Origin: Scytonema sp. RU_4_4
Lineage (GTDB): Bacteria > Cyanobacteriota > Cyanobacteriia > Cyanobacteriales > Nostocaceae
Direction: 5' to 3'
NCBI GenBank assembly: GCA_012031965.1
Contig: JAAUSC010000043.1
Location: 1 to 41,473 of the forward strand
Length of the DNA stretch: 41,473 bases
In this document: one piece after another, positions 1 through 9,196 of the stretch
Position numbering within the stretch: position 1 is the first letter of the stretch
Layout of the letters: each line of letters starts with the position of its first letter
Notes under the pieces: generated by a model
The model's input: the letters and a program-made list of their open reading frames with translations, nothing else
Database searches by the model: none
What the model was told of the DNA's origin: nothing
Position numbers and translations under genes: made by a program

Positions 1-2
1 TC

Positions 3-1669
3 CCTTTCTCTCCGGCGTGGGCGCAGTCTATTAATCCCGTGACTCCATCTCCCCCAGAGCAACCTCAGCCTACTCCACTACCCCCTGTAGAAAACCTCTG
101 CAAGTTCCTCCAACAGGACCTCCACCCCCCGAACAAATCCGGGATATTTCTGGGACGATCATTGTTCAAAAGTTTGAGTTTGTTGGTAGCAGTGTGTTTA
201 GCCAAAAAGAGTTAAGTCAGGTGACTGCTGACTTTGTTGGGAAACCTATTACTTTTGCTCAGCTTCTACAATCCGCCAATAAAGTCACTGAGCTTTATCT
301 CAAAAAGGGCTACATCACTTCTGGCGCTTACATACCCAGTCAAGAAATCCAATCAGGGATTGTTAAAATTCAAGTTCTTGAAGGTAGCTTGGAAGAGATT
401 AAGGTCAACATTGTCAAGGGGCGACTGAATCCAGATTATGTACGCAGTCGCATCGCTTTGGCTATCTCAAAGCCCCTTAATCTCAATCGCCTACAACAGG
501 CGCTACAGTTGCTGCAACTTAACCCTCTGATTGAAAGCTTAGATGCTGAACTCACGGCTGGAGCAAAACCTGGTACTAATTCGTTACAGGTGAGAGTCAA
601 GGAAGCGCAAACTTTCAGCACCATATTGAACATCGATAATAACCGCAACCCCAGTGTCGGGAGTTTTGAACGCGGTATCGAGATATCAGAAGCCAATTCT
701 TTTGGACTAGGAGATAAGTTGCGTTTTGGCTACAGCAATACTGATGGTAGCAACAGGTTTGAAGGCAGTTACACTCTGCCAGTCAATTCCCGCAATGGCA
801 CTTTGAGTTTCAACTACCGAAGGACTGACAACAATATTGTGGAACGCCCTTTTCAGGATTTGGACATCCAAGTAGATTCTCGCGAGTATGAACTGACCTT
901 TCGTCAGCCAGTGATTCAAACAGCCACTCCAAAACGCAGCCAAGAACTTGCCTTCAGTCTCACAGCAGCTAGGCGGGAAAGTCATTCCTCCATTTTAGGA
1001 GTTAACTTTCCTGTGTTTCCGGGAGCAGATGCCAATGGAGAAACCCGCGTTTCTGAACTGAATTTTGCTCAAGAATGGTTGCACAGGAGTCGTCAAGATG
1101 TCTTAGCTGCTCGTTCTGAGTTTAGTTTTGGTATCGGTGCCTTTAATGCCACGATTAACAGCCAGGAACCAGATAGTCGATTTTTCCTTTGGCGTGGGCA
1201 ATTGCTGTATTTGCGCCGCTTGGGAGAAGCAACAGGCAACCCAACTGTCGGTCCTACCCTATTATTTCGTTCTAACGTCCAGTTCGCAAGCAATTCTCTG
1301 CTTTCTATAGAACAGTTTAGTTTGGGGGGTCAAGCAACTGTGCGGGGTTACCGCCAAGATGCCCTTTTGTCTGACAATGGTATTTCTGGTTCTGTAGAGG
1401 CAAGACTACCTATTGCCCGAGTACCACAGGTGCAAGGAACTTTACAAATCGCACCATTTATCGATTTTGGTATGGGTTGGAACACAAATGGAGACAGTTC
1501 AAACCCTAATACCTTAGTGGGTATGGGATTCGGTTTACTCTGGCAGATGGGTGACCAATTTAGCGCTCGTTTGGATTGGGGTATTCCTTTAGTGCATCTT
1601 GAAAAAGATAAGACATGGCAAGAAAATGGCGTGTATTTTCGATTAGAGTATAGACCATTTGATAAATAA
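3..1669 (+). pseudogene. Two-partner-secretion outer-membrane transporter (ShlB/FhaC/TpsB), 5' truncated, apparent frameshift
   Basis: TpsB proteins are outer-membrane barrels that export a partner TpsA exoprotein. The long open frame starts at a GTG at 194 (491 aa). It shows the POTRA-like start (IVQKFEFVGSSVFSQ), a repetitive beta-barrel region and the family VRGY motif (about residues 383-386), and it ends in a barrel-type aromatic strand. Family members are usually 550-600 aa with a signal peptide and a proline-rich linker. Those pieces are present just upstream in another frame: positions 3-95 read PFSPAWAQ then a proline-rich stretch, which continues in the 194 frame from about 95. One missing base near 93-98 explains the break. 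The true start lies outside the window. It is followed after 2 bases by the CHAT protease. No TpsA substrate is in view. Family call is secure; whether it is broken in the cell is not. Confidence 0.85.
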
Positions 1670-1767
1670 TAATGTCAAATATATGTCAAATATATTTCAT
1701 AGCTAAGTGTGAGTTTTACGTACATTTTTGCATCGGTCCTAGTAATAAGCATTTAACCAAAATTGAT

Positions 1768-4527
1768 ATGATTGCCAGCAAGCAGTGTCGTCGTATAGTT
1801 GTTTTCATTCTTTCAGTCTTGTTTGGACTCTTGTCCTCACTGAGTCTTCCAGCTTTGTCTCATACAAGCGGTGTAGGAGTGAAGGGTCAGAATCTAGAAT
1901 ATGCCCGTAGTGTACGCTACGCTAACAAACTTCAGAATTCTTCTATTCGTGCGCTACAACTGGCACAGGAAGGACAACAACGTTACAATGCTGGGAAATT
2001 TGACGAAGCTGCAAAGCTTTGGCAAGAAGCAGCTGAGGTTTATAAGCGTGTAGGCGATCGCGAAGGGATGACCAAAAGCCTCATCAACCAATCCCAAGCT
2101 TTGCAAGATTTAGGGTTGTATCCCAAAGCTTGCAAGACCTTACTCCAAGCTTTTGCCATTGACAACCCAATCTGTAACCAACAAGAGGTTGATAATTTTC
2201 TTAGTACTCTTTCTCAAAAACGAGATTCTGTTTCGTTGACTCAAGCGATTGGTTGGCATAGTCTCGGTGAAGTCCTGCGAAGACAGGGATTGTTGGTACA
2301 GTCCAAAAAAGTCTTGCAGTTGAGTTCATCAGTGCTAGAGAAATCACCACAGTTCAGTGCTGTTTTGCTGAGTTTAGGAAACACCGAACGCGCTTTAGGA
2401 AACCAAATAAGAGACCGTTGGGACTATGAGGTGGTCACTGCAATGATAGAGCGCAAATCTGTGGAAGCAGCTAGAGCCCCTTATCAAGAAGCTTTCAATA
2501 ACTATATTAAAGCGGCAGCGGTGACATCAGCTCCATCAATTCCTAAAATTCAAGCACAACTCAATCACTTCAAACTATTACTAGAGATTCAAAAATGGTG
2601 GGAGGAACAGACAAATCGACGTATTGCTTCTTGGTCTAGGTTTGGTGAAGATGAATTGCTCCAACGGGCAAAGGATTTTTTGTCCCAGTTAGAGTTAAAG
2701 CTGAACAAAGATGCACAAGCTTTGCAAAGTCAAATTGAATCTAACTTTGCGACTCTTTCCCCCAGTCGCGCAGCAATCTACGCCCAAGTTCACTTTGCTC
2801 AAAGTTTAATGCACAGCAAACAGACAAACAAGGTTGAATCTCATTTGAACGCAGCGCTGCAACAGGCTCAGAGCTTAAAAGACAAGCGAGCAGAAACCTA
2901 CGCTCTGGGTTATCTTGGCAAACTGTACCAGCAACAGGGACACCTGAATCGAGCAATTGAACTGACTCGGCAAGCTCTGTTGTTAGCTCAAGAACAAAAT
3001 ATTACTAGAGATGGACGTGAAATTACTTATCTGTGGCAATCTCAGTTAGGGGGTTTACTCAGAGAACAGGGAGATCAAAAAGGAGCGATCGCAGCTTATA
3101 GCGCTGCATATAATACTCTTCAGTCTCTCCGTAGTGATTTAAATGCGAACAATCGAGATGTCCAGTTTGACTTTCTCCAAGAGGTCAAACCTGTCTATCT
3201 AGAATTAGTGGACTTACTTTTAAAATCAAATTTGAGTGTCGATGAACTCAATTCTCTCGTCATATTGAATCCTGGCATGACTCAGGAAAAAGTTGAAGCG
3301 AACAAGCCTAAAAACCGTTTAGAATTTGCTCGAAGAGTCCTAGAGTCTCTGCAGCTAGCAGAACTAGATAACTTTTTTCGAGACCCCTGCTCACAGGAAA
3401 TGAATGCCACAATGCAGATTGATGATATCGACCCTCAAGCAGCCGTTATCTATCCCATTATTTTGAAAGACCGCTTAGCAGTTATCCTTTCCTTATCTGG
3501 AAAACCTCTCCAAGAAATACAAATTCCCACCAGTGAGGAGAAAGTTAATAATATTCTAGAGCAGCTTTATGACCGCTTAGATAATGTCACTGTAAGTAAC
3601 TCAGCTCGCAATATCATATCCACTTTTAATCCAAATCCACAAGAATTAAAAGAAAATATCCAGACGCTTTTACCGATTTTAAGACAGCTTTATAACTGGT
3701 TAATTCAACCTTTTGAAACAGAATTAGAGAACAACAAAATTAGAAATTTAGTCTTTGTGCTTAATGGTCGATTGCAAAGAGTACCGATGGCTGCCCTTTA
3801 TAATGGTCAACAATATCTGATTGAGAAATATGGCGTTGCTCTGGTTCCCAGTCTACAACTTATAGACCCTAAACTATTGAAGCGGCAAAACCTGAAAATT
3901 TTAGCTGCTGGAGTGAGTGAGCAAATAAAAGTACAAGAAGAAATTTTTCCTGCACTAGCTAACGTACCCAAGGAATTAGACGAAATCCAAAAAGCCTTCC
4001 CTGCTTCTCAAAAGCTCCTCAATCAGGAATTTACCGCAAAAACGATCCAAAATCAGCTCAAGTCCAATTTCCCTATTGTCCACTTAGCAACTCATGGATT
4101 GTTCAGTTCTAATCCGCAAAAGAATTTTATTATTACTGGAGATGGTAAAAGTATCACTATTAATGAGTTGAGTACTTTATTGAGAGAAGCACCAAAAAGC
4201 TTGGAACTCCTCGTGCTAAGTGCTTGTGAAACCGCTACTGGTGATGAACGTGCTGTTTTAGGTTTGGCGGGAACAGCTTTGCGTTCTGGCGCACGTAGTA
4301 CCCTTGCCACTCTCTGGCCCGTGGGAGATGCTTCCACGGCTGAAGTGATGGGTAGATTCTACCAAGAGTTAAAAAAACCAGGAAAGAAAAAGTTAGATGC
4401 TCTGCGAACTTCTCAACTGTCACTGATAGAATCTCTTAAGAGCAAACCAATCTTCAATGAACTTAGAGGTTTGCCTCCTCATCCTTATTACTGGGCGTCT
4501 TACGTTTTGGTAGGAAATTGGCAGTAG
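1768..4527 (+). CDS. Secreted TPR-CHAT domain protease-like protein
   Basis: The open frame extends back to 1672, but the ATG at 1768 is preferred because it begins a typical signal peptide: positively charged MIASKQCRR, then a hydrophobic stretch and an AlaLeuSer region. Residues of about 50-450 are helical and TPR-like (NAGKFDEAAKLWQEAAEVY, then further repeats). The C-terminal 300 residues are a CHAT domain, a caspase/separase-type cysteine protease fold. Its predicted catalytic His is in the ATHG motif (codon 4093) and its Cys in SACETA (codon 4225). CHAT proteins of this shape often sit beside TpsB/TpsA genes in cyanobacteria, so a role in processing or regulating the exported partner is plausible but inferred. 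It lies immediately downstream of the TpsB gene, probably in one transcript. About 919 aa from this start. Confidence 0.85.
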   Translation: MIASKQCRRIVVFILSVLFGLLSSLSLPALSHTSGVGVKGQNLEYARSVRYANKLQNSSIRALQLAQEGQQRYNAGKFDEAAKLWQEAAEVYKRVGDREGMTKSLINQSQALQDLGLYPKACKTLLQAFAIDNPICNQQEVDNFLSTLSQKRDSVSLTQAIGWHSLGEVLRRQGLLVQSKKVLQLSSSVLEKSPQFSAVLLSLGNTERALGNQIRDRWDYEVVTAMIERKSVEAARAPYQEAFNNYIKAAAVTSAPSIPKIQAQLNHFKLLLEIQKWWEEQTNRRIASWSRFGEDELLQRAKDFLSQLELKLNKDAQALQSQIESNFATLSPSRAAIYAQVHFAQSLMHSKQTNKVESHLNAALQQAQSLKDKRAETYALGYLGKLYQQQGHLNRAIELTRQALLLAQEQNITRDGREITYLWQSQLGGLLREQGDQKGAIAAYSAAYNTLQSLRSDLNANNRDVQFDFLQEVKPVYLELVDLLLKSNLSVDELNSLVILNPGMTQEKVEANKPKNRLEFARRVLESLQLAELDNFFRDPCSQEMNATMQIDDIDPQAAVIYPIILKDRLAVILSLSGKPLQEIQIPTSEEKVNNILEQLYDRLDNVTVSNSARNIISTFNPNPQELKENIQTLLPILRQLYNWLIQPFETELENNKIRNLVFVLNGRLQRVPMAALYNGQQYLIEKYGVALVPSLQLIDPKLLKRQNLKILAAGVSEQIKVQEEIFPALANVPKELDEIQKAFPASQKLLNQEFTAKTIQNQLKSNFPIVHLATHGLFSSNPQKNFIITGDGKSITINELSTLLREAPKSLELLVLSACETATGDERAVLGLAGTALRSGARSTLATLWPVGDASTAEVMGRFYQELKKPGKKKLDALRTSQLSLIESLKSKPIFNELRGLPPHPYYWASYVLVGNWQ

Positions 4528-5272
4528 TATGAAGTTAGCTTTCAAGAGGCTACGACTATGACTCTGGCATCCAATGAACAAGCTGCTATTAGGGACTTCC
4601 AATGTACTACACAGACCCCTAAGCCTTGACACACAATTTACACCGGAAATCCCGTACCCATGTAAAGTCTGCATTCAAGAGCACATCCAATCGTGACAAG
4701 TTAAGATGATATTGCTTTTGTCAATTAGAAATTATGCTTGAATTTAAAGAAAAAAAGTATCAAACTAAGCTTTGTGCTGAAGTTTGAACACACAAGTGAA
4801 TAATGAGTGCAAACATGTTAGCGATGGCCCGTATGTGCCCAAAGGGTTTTCCTTGAGAAAACCCTTCCCAAATCGGAGATTTGGGGCACTCTGCGGAGCA
4901 GAGTGGGGCACAGGGCGCGCTATGCGATCGCTAACCTAAAAACGATGTTTTTCTCACGGTTTTAGGCATTATTTTCAGCCCCTAGATATATTGACAAATG
5001 CATCATAATCTTAAATTGTCCCCATTGGAGCACATCTGTAGTAGACTAAAAAAATGGAGGTCAACGCCTCAAATTCGCTGAGTCGCTTTGCGACACGCTG
5101 CGCGAACGCAAGACCCTTTGACAATTTGTAAGGGCGTAACAGCGATTCAAAAAACCTTGAAAGTCGCTTTGGTTAAGAGTTAGCTCTTTTTGATAGGGGG
5201 GAAGTTCAGCTTAAACAAAAAGTGGCCTTGAATGCACATAGTCAGTTTCGTGTCAATGTGTAAGTGTAAGTT
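4528..5272. other. Intergenic region with repeats, no gene recognised
   Basis: No convincing coding frame on either strand. It contains the multi-hairpin repeat at 4817-4935 and a smaller repeat around 5085-5122 made of hairpins such as GTCGCTTTGCGAC. The rest is AT-rich and unremarkable. Confidence 0.6.
4817..4935. repeat. Multi-hairpin palindromic element with terminal inverted repeats
   Basis: The ends are inverted: GTTAGCGAT at the left and ATCGCTAAC at the right. Between them are three consecutive hairpins, with arms AAGGGTTTTC/GAAAACCCTT, CCAAATC/GATTTGG and CACTCTGC/GCAGAGTG. The layout suggests a folded interspersed repeat or a structured RNA. I saw no clear target duplication and no second full copy here. 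Confidence 0.6.
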
Positions 5273-5408
5273 CCAGCCCTTTCAAGGTGGTGAAAATTTG
5301 AACGAAGATTGGTCATTTCAACATTCAAAAAGCCCAAAATCTGAGCGGAGGATTCAAGATGGTAGCACTGAAACAACGTATCTTCGTTGGTCACCTTGAA
5401 AGGGCTGG
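5273..5408. mobile_element. 136-bp MITE with 17-bp terminal inverted repeats and 8-bp target duplication
   Basis: The left end CCAGCCCTTTCAAGGTG is exactly complementary to the right end. A second inverted block, AACGAAGAT/ATCTTCGTT, lies just inside with slightly different spacing. The element is flanked on both sides by TGTAAGTT (5265-5272 and 5409-5416). It is too short to encode a transposase and would be mobilised in trans. The right end is 24 bp upstream of the ATG of the trypsin-like gene, so it must influence that gene's leader or promoter. Confidence 0.88.
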
Positions 5409-5432
5409 TGTAAGTTCTAAAGGTGCTGAATA

Positions 5433-6494
5433 ATGGTCAATTTAGATTCAGAGGATTTGAGCCAATTAATTACTCTCCTAAAAGATCTACCAGAGTTAAG
5501 GAATGAACGTTTACGTTTACAATTTCTTGAGTTAGCTGGGTTAAACTCAATTTCATCTCGGATAGATCTTTCAGGCGCAACTCAAACAACAATCTATGAG
5601 ATTATCAGCTTCTTATCAAGATATGGGCGTTGGACTTATGATAACGAGGCATTGGGGCTATTTTTGAACACGGTGAAAGGGTATGTGGGAGTTCAGCAGC
5701 AGGAATTTTTGGATCTCCTCCTGAAAAAGTACTCAATGATGACACCTATTGCGGCAGCTCCAGACATTGATCAATGGAAAGGAAACGAAATTACAGGAAA
5801 TGTTTTAGAGAAAATTATTGGGGAGAATACTTTACGCCCAGTTGCATTTCTAAAAAAGGGATTAGAAGTAGCACAGGCAGTTTCTTACGTCAGAGTTCGG
5901 ACTACTCAAAAATGGTGGTCAGGCACAGGTTTTCTAGTAGCCCATGACCTACTACTTACAAACAACCACGTTTTGCCCGACCCAGATTTACTAGAAGATA
6001 CTATATTTTGCTTTAACTACGAGGAAGATTTTCAAGGTCAAGCTCAAACAATAGAAGAGTACCATGCAAAGTTTAAAGGTATTTTTTATACTAATCCACA
6101 TTTAGATTATACGTTAATCCAGTTAGAAGGAGCACCTGGGCGAACATGGGGATACATATCGCTGCAACCTAAAAGTGTAAATAATGGTGATCGAGTTAAT
6201 ATTATTCAACATCCATTAGGTCAACCAAAGCAAGTATCTCTTCAGAACAATTTTGTACAATACGTAAATAGCGATATCGTGCAATACATAACTTCGACTT
6301 TGGAAGGTTCTTCTGGTTCTCCAGTTTTAAATGACGATTGGGAAGCAATAGCTTTACATCGTGCGGGTGGTGACATTCCTGAACCTGACACGCAGCGACA
6401 TTATTTTAGAAATGAAGGTGTATTGATTAATAGAATACTTGCTGATTTACCACCACATTTTAGAGATTTAGTCGATTCGACGGTTAATCGTTAG
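5433..6494 (+). CDS. EAD-like domain plus trypsin-like serine protease
   Basis: 353 aa, no signal peptide, so probably cytoplasmic. Residues about 1-95 form a small all-helical domain resembling the effector-associated domains (EADs), which act as adaptors in bacterial conflict systems. Residues about 145-340 are a trypsin-like protease with a readable triad: His179 (TNNHV), Asp225 (LDYT) and Ser296 (GSSGSP). An AAAGGTG ribosome-binding site lies 8 bases before the ATG. The next gene starts 39 bp downstream and has a similar N-terminal domain, so the two probably act together. In known EAD systems such proteases are effectors recruited through like-to-like EAD contacts; that role is inferred. 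EAD assignment is by overall pattern, not profile search. Confidence 0.82.
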   Translation: MVNLDSEDLSQLITLLKDLPELRNERLRLQFLELAGLNSISSRIDLSGATQTTIYEIISFLSRYGRWTYDNEALGLFLNTVKGYVGVQQQEFLDLLLKKYSMMTPIAAAPDIDQWKGNEITGNVLEKIIGENTLRPVAFLKKGLEVAQAVSYVRVRTTQKWWSGTGFLVAHDLLLTNNHVLPDPDLLEDTIFCFNYEEDFQGQAQTIEEYHAKFKGIFYTNPHLDYTLIQLEGAPGRTWGYISLQPKSVNNGDRVNIIQHPLGQPKQVSLQNNFVQYVNSDIVQYITSTLEGSSGSPVLNDDWEAIALHRAGGDIPEPDTQRHYFRNEGVLINRILADLPPHFRDLVDSTVNR

Positions 6495-6533
6495 CTTGAG
6501 ATATAATCAGGCTTCCAAGTGAGGTAAACATTT

Positions 6534-7849
6534 ATGCTTATTGAGGATAGATTGGTACAATTTTGTTGCAAAATTCCACATATCCCAACAGTTCGAGATA
6601 GATTAATTCTAGGGTATTCAGAGCCTGAACTTGTTAATCTAATTAATTGGGAAGGAAGTAATCTCGCAGTTTTCAGAGAATTGATAACTTATTTGGCTTC
6701 TAAAGGATCTTCAAATCTAATTTCATTTCTTCAACGTTTAGAGGGCACTGAGATGCTTGGACTGGAAGATAAAATCTTCCTTAGGGAAATTATTGCAAAT
6801 GTTAAATCCTTGCCCAAAAAACATTGGAACAGAGAATTTCCAAATGCATCAGCTTCAACGGCATCCTCACTTCTAACCCGAAGAGAAATACTTTCAAGTC
6901 TTCTTGTAGGTCTTGGCATTGGTGCAATGGAACAAGTTTTCAGCCTATTTTCTCCAAGTAAACGAGAGAATTTCTTACTGCGATGGAATCAGTTTATTGA
7001 TCCTGAACCTGCTGAGTATTTCAATGCCGATAACTTGATGCTACTTTTTGGATCTGAACCCTCAAAATGCGGAATAATTCCTGGAATAGTAATAAGCATT
7101 TAGTTGCTCAAGGTAAGTTTCGCGCAAGCAAATATGTTCAGCTTTCTTTTGATAATTCTTGCGCTGCATTGAAAGGGCTTTTAGGAGTCAGTCATACTGA
7201 ACCAGTAGTCCCAACAGATGCAAGATTAGAAGCCCATAAATTTCAAAACTTGCTAATTCTTGGTGGTCCAGTAGCAAGCCCTGAAACAAGGCTACTTTGT
7301 GGTTATCATGAGATTTCTACATTAACAAGCCCGGATAAACTTCTTCCTGAAAAAGAGAAATCTTCGATATTGCCTTATCATTTCTACTGTGGCAATCAAA
7401 ATGGTTGGGGTTACTGGGATACAGAAGAGCGCAAGGCTAGACGATGGCTGGATGATGGTACTGAAAAAATGTTGCCTTTATATGGAATTGTCGATTCCAC
7501 TAAATCTACTATTTTGGAGCCTCCAATCAACGGTGAACATCTTGCAGGCGACATGCTTATAGTCACACGTGTACCCAATCTTGAAGATGATGATGGCTCA
7601 TCCACAATAGTTGGTGGAATGCATGGATATTCTATTGAGGTCTTTTTCAAAGACTTAAATCAAAATCTAAGAACTTTTAACGAAGTGTTTCGAGCTAAAA
7701 ATTTTGATTATTTTCAGGCAATTCTACCAGTTAAGATTTCAGAAAATCATGAGGTAACTATCGATTGGTTAGGGCAAGGTAATTGGGAGCCAAATATCGT
7801 TAAAATTGACCGTGAGGCATATCTCGCTTCGTTGGCTCAACGTGTATGA
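6534..7849 (+). pseudogene. EAD-like protein with a GGPVAS/HGYS-type C-terminal domain, split by an apparent frameshift
   Basis: Two open frames form one gene. The first, 6534-7103, gives 189 aa: an EAD-like helical domain (residues 1-90), then an Arg-Arg plus hydrophobic segment (TRREILSSLLVGLGIGAM), which could be a membrane helix or Tat-like linker. The second frame carries the rest to 7849. Adding one A to the A-run at 7064-7067 joins them without a gap (about 438 aa). The C-terminal half has the conserved-looking blocks LLILGGPVASPETR, DMLIVTRVPN and TIVGGMHGYSIE. I recognise these as belonging to a recurrent but poorly characterised domain found behind adaptor domains; I cannot name its activity. 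Operonic with the EAD-trypsin gene. Either a decaying gene or a base-calling error. Confidence 0.65.
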
Positions 7850-8310
7850 GTGTAATGCTTTTTTCACACGACATTTGAAGATCTAAGTCACATTTGAGGA
7901 AGTAGAGTTACCAATTGATAGCAATGGCCGAGTAGTTTGGCGATTTGCTCAATCAAATCAGATGAATAGATATCTTGCAAAAATCCGATTTTAGGGTATT
8001 TGGAACCGCAGATGGACGAGGCAGTGCGTTGGGGAGCCAGTACTGCAGGAGGGTTTCCCTCCGTAGGTATCTGGCGTCCGGGTTCCCCGACTTGAAGCAC
8101 CTGCCGTGCAGATGGACAAGAGACAAACACAGATAATTGATCTGTTTTCAGATTCAAAAAATTGACTTTTGCAAGAGACTCCATGAGCTACGCTCACAAG
8201 GAACAATGAAAATGATGCTGGAACGATTTTGCGTGGTTTCAGCCTCTATTTTCAAGATAGGTCTATTCTACGAACCGCCAACCAACTACCAACGCGCATC
8301 AATTTCAGCT
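7850..8310. other. Intergenic region with a palindromic insertion, no clear gene
   Basis: Holds the 8018-8107 element. A short plus-strand frame at about 7892-7996 (ELPIDSNGRVVWRFAQSNQ) looks protein-like and may be a gene remnant, but I cannot assign it. Confidence 0.5.
8018..8107. mobile_element. 90-bp palindromic element flanked by a 10-bp direct repeat
   Basis: GCAGATGGAC occurs directly on both sides (8008-8017 and 8108-8117). The element folds on itself: GGCAG/CTGCC at the ends, then GGGGA/TCCCC, GCCAG/CTGGC and a central GGAGGGTTTCCCTCC hairpin. A related core (GGAGGGTTTCCCTCCGCAGG) recurs near 40680-40700. Confidence 0.7.
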
Positions 8311-8595
8311 TCAATAAACCTCATCATGAGTACCAATATCAATCAGCAAAATCTCCTCTTCCCCAGATTCTGGATTGCCAACAAAGTTGAACACAATGCG
8401 ACAGTCATATTCGACAGAACATGCCCACGATCCAGCCAACTTACCTTTTAACTTGTGGGTTTGCAATAGCGGATCAAATGGATCAGCTGCTAGAAGCCTC
8501 AAACGCCCTTCAATCAGTTCTTGGAGCTCTGGCTGTCGCCGTACCAGTTTCTTGAACGCCCGTTTGAACGATGAGGCTAAAACTAATGTTCTCAT
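8311..8595 (-). CDS. RelE/YafQ-type mRNA interferase toxin
   Basis: 94 aa, matching the size and pattern of RelE/StbE-family toxins: MRTLVLASSFKRAFKKLVRR at the start, then LKGKLAGSWACSVEYDCRIVF, the conserved beta-strand and arginine region. These toxins cut mRNA, often on the ribosome, when released from their antitoxin. The start overlaps the antitoxin stop by 4 bases (ATGA), the standard arrangement for coupled translation. The pair probably autoregulates; no operator was identified. Confidence 0.85.
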   Translation of the reverse strand: MRTLVLASSFKRAFKKLVRRQPELQELIEGRLRLLAADPFDPLLQTHKLKGKLAGSWACSVEYDCRIVFNFVGNPESGEEEILLIDIGTHDEVY

Positions 8596-8807
8596 TGCCT
8601 TAGCTCGGCAATCACTTCCTCAACTGTTCCTCGAAACACCTCCCCTGATTGATACTCTACCTGCGCCTGAGCAATATTTGCGGCAATTTCTTCCCGTCGC
8701 CGCTCTGCCAATCGCCGTTGCACCAACTCAATGAGTGCTTCCTGCTCATCTGGAGACAACGCCTCTACGCTCTCTAAAACCTTTGCAAAATTGGAGATTT
8801 TTGTCAT
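8592..8807 (-). CDS. Antitoxin partner of the RelE-type toxin
   Basis: 71 aa, acidic and helical (LSPDEQEALIELVQRRLAER), with a C-terminal tail (GTVEEVIAELRQ) of the kind that wraps the toxin. It lies directly upstream of the RelE-type toxin with a 4-base overlap, which supports the call more than the sequence alone. The type resembles many cyanobacterial antitoxins that have no well-defined DNA-binding motif. Confidence 0.78.
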   Translation of the reverse strand: MTKISNFAKVLESVEALSPDEQEALIELVQRRLAERRREEIAANIAQAQVEYQSGEVFRGTVEEVIAELRQ

Positions 8808-8835
8808 GCTTCCTTATGCTTTAGTAATTGATGAT

Positions 8836-9196
8836 TCAAGATATGGCGAAGCCTGTATGTTGCCGTAAATTCTCTGGATGAAAACCCAAAACAATGTCTT
8901 CACGAGGGATACCAGCTTCCATGAGTGCTTCTGCGACTGGGTAAGAACTACCGTCATACTGTATCCAAACTTTATCACCAATAATGTCGATATGCACTGT
9001 ACAACCATGTACACGACGGATTCCATCCCAACCTACCTGTAGGACTTGGTAACGATAGCTTCGCTGCTGCCTTCGGCAGATCGCGTTCGGAATCTATAAT
9101 AGCTCCAACATCAATTTGACCGTGATAAGGCTTGTGGGTGGTATATTCGGAGATAACTTTTCGCACAATTTCACGATACTTTGCTAGTTTATCCAT
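8836..9196 (-). pseudogene. xisI: XisI (fdxN element excision controlling factor), interrupted by a 31-bp repeat
   Basis: The N-terminus MDKLAKYREIVRKVISEY and the C-terminal part (VGWDGIRRVHGC, then DKVWIQYDGS, GIPREDIVLGF) are unmistakably XisI but lie in different minus-strand frames. The bases at 9053-9083 between them are a foreign folded repeat. Removing those 31 bases restores one frame of 109 aa ending at 8836. The unbroken product would pair with XisH. These proteins were first linked to excision of the nifD/fdxN elements in Anabaena, but xisH/xisI pairs are widespread and their general function is unclear. As it stands the protein ends after about 73 aa with a nonsense tail. Confidence 0.9.
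9053..9083. repeat. 31-bp mini-cloverleaf repeat inserted in xisI
   Basis: CGAT at the left pairs with ATCG at the right. Inside are two hairpins, AGC-TTC-GCT and CTGCC-TTC-GGCAG. The XisI reading frame is exactly restored when it is removed. With its neighbour bases the ends look like the two halves of the HIP1 octamer. Same architecture as the 35-bp repeats at 27803 and 31178. Confidence 0.8.

Noticed and set aside
7888-8206. 98-aa and 71-aa minus-strand frames
   Set aside because: Their middles are the 8018-8107 element; removing it does not leave a recognisable protein.
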